Origin: Plazaster borealis
Taxonomy: Eukaryota; Echinodermata; Asteroidea; Forcipulatida; Labidiasteridae
NCBI GenBank assembly: GCA_021014325.1
Contig: CM037472.1
Location: 16,911,063 to 16,975,062, forward strand
Direction: 5' to 3'
Length of the DNA: 64,000 nucleotides
This document shows positions 61,921 through 64,000 of this stretch, piece by piece. The notes under the pieces were generated by a model, which ran no database searches, was not told the origin of the DNA, and saw only the letters and a program-made list of their open reading frames with translations. Position numbers and translations under genes: made by a program. Position 1 is the stretch's first letter; each line of letters starts with the position of its first letter.

Positions 61921-62727
61921 TGCCAGGTACTCATGCTCAAAAACAATGTGTTGGGTACCGGTCAATATCTGCTCTAGTCAACCAAATGCTTGCTGACACA
62001 ATGACCAATTGTCAACAAGCTTTTGATAGTGCCTGGTACCCGACATGTGTTCTTGAGCGCGAGTACCAGGCATTATTCCCAGAATGGTTGGTTGCTGGGC
62101 AAACCATGACAGCGTGGCGTAAAGTTGTACTTGATCTAAGCAATGCATATTTGGATTTGTTCACTTGTGAAAAGTTTTGCCATTTCCGAAAGTAATGAAA
62201 AAAGCCTCATGAATGTGTTTTCAAAATGTTTAAGACAGTATTTTTAATACTCATTCTCATGGCCTAACAAACTAATAAGTTAAGAGTATATTGACAGGGG
62301 AAATAAATGTAGTGGGGGTCTGATAAGGCAAGTTTGCCAAAAAGAGAGAGATAATTACAAATCAAAATATGCTTTAGTTAATGCTAAGAAAGATCATTTC
62401 AGTTTTTTTAATTAGTTAGTTTTTGAGCTACCACTACCATTTAATAGTTTACAAACATATGTACACATAGCGTAGGATAGGTTAACACGTTTCCTGATCG
62501 GAACAGAATAATAGTTGAAAATGTTCACCAATTTTTGTGGAGAGTCCTGTTGTTAATTTTGATGAAGTACTTTTTCACTTATAACAAAATTCCACCAGTG
62601 GTTTGATTAAATGAATCTACAAATTTCTTCGAAAATGTACATATGCAAGCTGGTGTCTAGACTTGGTTCCAAGTCTGTGATCGTGGTTTTTAGTCGTCCT
62701 GATAGCCGATACATTATTGGCTGAAAC

Positions 62728-62742
62728 AGCGCCCTCTTGTGG
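62728..62742 (-). promoter_or_regulatory. CTCF-like site (CCACAAGAGGGCGCT)
   Basis: Same pattern and orientation as the site at 21372. A by-eye match to the CTCF core. Confidence 0.4.
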
Positions 62743-63592
62743 ATAAACCTCCGTCTTGAACCTACAATCACAGACTTGGGAACATTGTTCGTCGGTTTGT
62801 ACACACCCTATAGCGAATTAGTCCAAAAGTGGACGGAACACTCTGATTGGTCAGAATCTCCGAGGCCCTTAATAAAATGCACATTCAAACTTAACCGTTT
62901 ATACCACGGGATAATAGTAGGAAATACAACATTGATGCACGTGTGACTAATCTGTCTCTGCTCGGTGATTCAACTTACAGTTTGGAAACACACAAAAACA
63001 AAGTGATTCTAGTTAAAAACGTTGGGAAAATCTTTGGACGATACCATTCAAATCAAAGGTATCATAATTTTTCGTCTAATAAGGATCAGGATGTTTGTCA
63101 AGTTTATTTTTCAACATTTTGAGATTAAATCTTGTGTTATTTATGTATAAATTATATATAGCGTACTGTACGTACAAAGCACTATAAAATAAAAGCAATG
63201 GCTCGATTTTACAGAAAATGCTGAAGTGATTTCATCCTATTTGGAATGGACGCAGCCAACGGGAGTTTTGTGGTCTCCTGATTGGTCATCTCTTTGGCAT
63301 AGTGTTGTTATGTAAATGTCAGTAGTGAATAACTGAATATCCCGTATACACAAGAGGGTCAAGTCTGAGATTGCGAGTTAGAGCGCGTGATAGCAAATCT
63401 GCGGGGAAATTCTGCGTGGCTGATGCAGAGAAATAACTGCAAGCTCAGACTTGAAATCAAGTCTAGCTGGTGTCATACCCGAGGTGGATCCCCTATTATT
63501 GCAGTAATTGGAAATGGGCCTGTAAAGCTCTTCCTCTGACTGTAATGGCTCTAAATCTAAGGATAAAATGGGAATTATAGCATTTTAAAAGT

Positions 63593-63880
63593 AAGTTCAA
63601 GTAATAAACCACAAGGGAAACTGAGTGGGTTAAATTTAATTTATTATGGGTTGAGCAAATCAACTACATGTAGAACAGGACTTGAACCTGCGACCTCCGG
63701 ATTAACGTGCCGGCACTCTACTCAATAGCCCTAATGTTGGCAGGTTCCCTATTCGGGGTGCCACTCAGAAGCCATTCTACCTGTAATTGCCGTATAACCA
63801 GGGATCACACCCAAATTTATGATACAATTTTGGAAGTGGTAGGAGAGGGATCACCTGAGGGGTCACAACCTTTTATTTCA
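63593..63880 (-). mobile_element. tRNA-derived SINE, family I, second copy
   Basis: Minus strand carries GGAGGTCGCAGGTTCAAGTC (B-box arm) and the GGCACCCCGAATAGGGA tail shared with 26640. It is followed by a repeat of its own flank. Confidence 0.65.
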
Positions 63881-63881
63881 A

Positions 63882-63957
63882 AATTCAAGTAATAAACCAC
63901 AAGGGAGACTGACTGGGTAAATTTTATATTGATTTGGGGTTGAACAAAGAAAATTTG
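63882..63957. repeat. Direct repeat of the 63593-63665 flank
   Basis: CAAGTAATAAACCACAAGGG is found at both 63599 and 63886, followed by similar but not identical sequence for about 70 bases. Probably the start of a second SINE unit cut by the window end. Confidence 0.75.
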
Positions 63958-64000
63958 ACTACACAATTTTATTGTTTTCATCCCAAAACATTAAGTAAGT

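Larger units (their letters stand above)
60279..64000. other. Upstream flank of PSMC1
   Basis: Contains the PSMC1 5' UTR/promoter (extent unknown), a 55 bp tandem duplication, a hairpin cluster, a decayed LINE fragment, a CTCF-like site and a tRNA-derived SINE. No intact gene seen. Confidence 0.6.

Overview
This is metazoan genomic DNA: AT-rich, intron-rich, with GT-AG introns, no operons and dense short interspersed repeats. The proteins match bilaterian families closely. The TTAA-bounded and foldback MITEs, tRNA-derived SINEs and many TACATGTA words suggest a marine invertebrate deuterostome, most likely an echinoderm such as a sea star. The phylum is an inference from style, not a proof.

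Three protein-coding genes can be assembled from exons, all on the minus strand. (1) An EHD-family membrane-remodelling ATPase (EHD1/EHD3-like, 545 codons, two coding exons, 15711-18588). (2) A PPP1R14-family inhibitor of protein phosphatase 1 (133 codons in three coding exons at 45134-44883, 27917-27810 and 27354-27313, with a first intron of about 17 kb). (3) PSMC1/Rpt2, the 26S proteasome regulatory subunit 4 (441 codons in 12 coding exons, 60278-47277; the first coding exon holds only the ATG). All splice phases agree and each assembled protein is close to the usual length for its family. The three genes have no shared pathway; they are neighbours rather than a functional cluster.

Layout: 1-15639 has no gene I can support and carries repeats (a SINE, foldback MITEs, a 20-21 bp minisatellite, several MITE copies). 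15711-18588 is the EHD gene, with a recent 235 bp tandem duplication in its only coding intron. 18589-27312 is intergenic and rich in palindromes: an 881 bp TIR element containing two hairpins, a block of 'tctgtccccc' words, and a CTCF-like site. 27313-45134 is the PPP1R14 gene; its large intron holds at least three copies of a CCGCCC-ended foldback element, several TTAA MITEs and a tRNA-like relic. 45135-47276 is a short promoter/intergenic stretch. 47277-60278 is PSMC1; its introns hold a Tc1-derived element with 205 bp inverted repeats, nested SINE/MITE insertions and other MITEs. 60279-64000 holds a tandem duplication, a cluster of hairpins, a decayed LINE reverse transcriptase fragment, a second CTCF-like site, and a tRNA-derived SINE array cut by the window end.

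I found no clear sign of a new multi-gene system. The most novel content is in the repeats (nested palindromic elements and hairpin clusters), plus a conserved small gene spread so thinly that exon-level annotation could easily miss two of its three exons.
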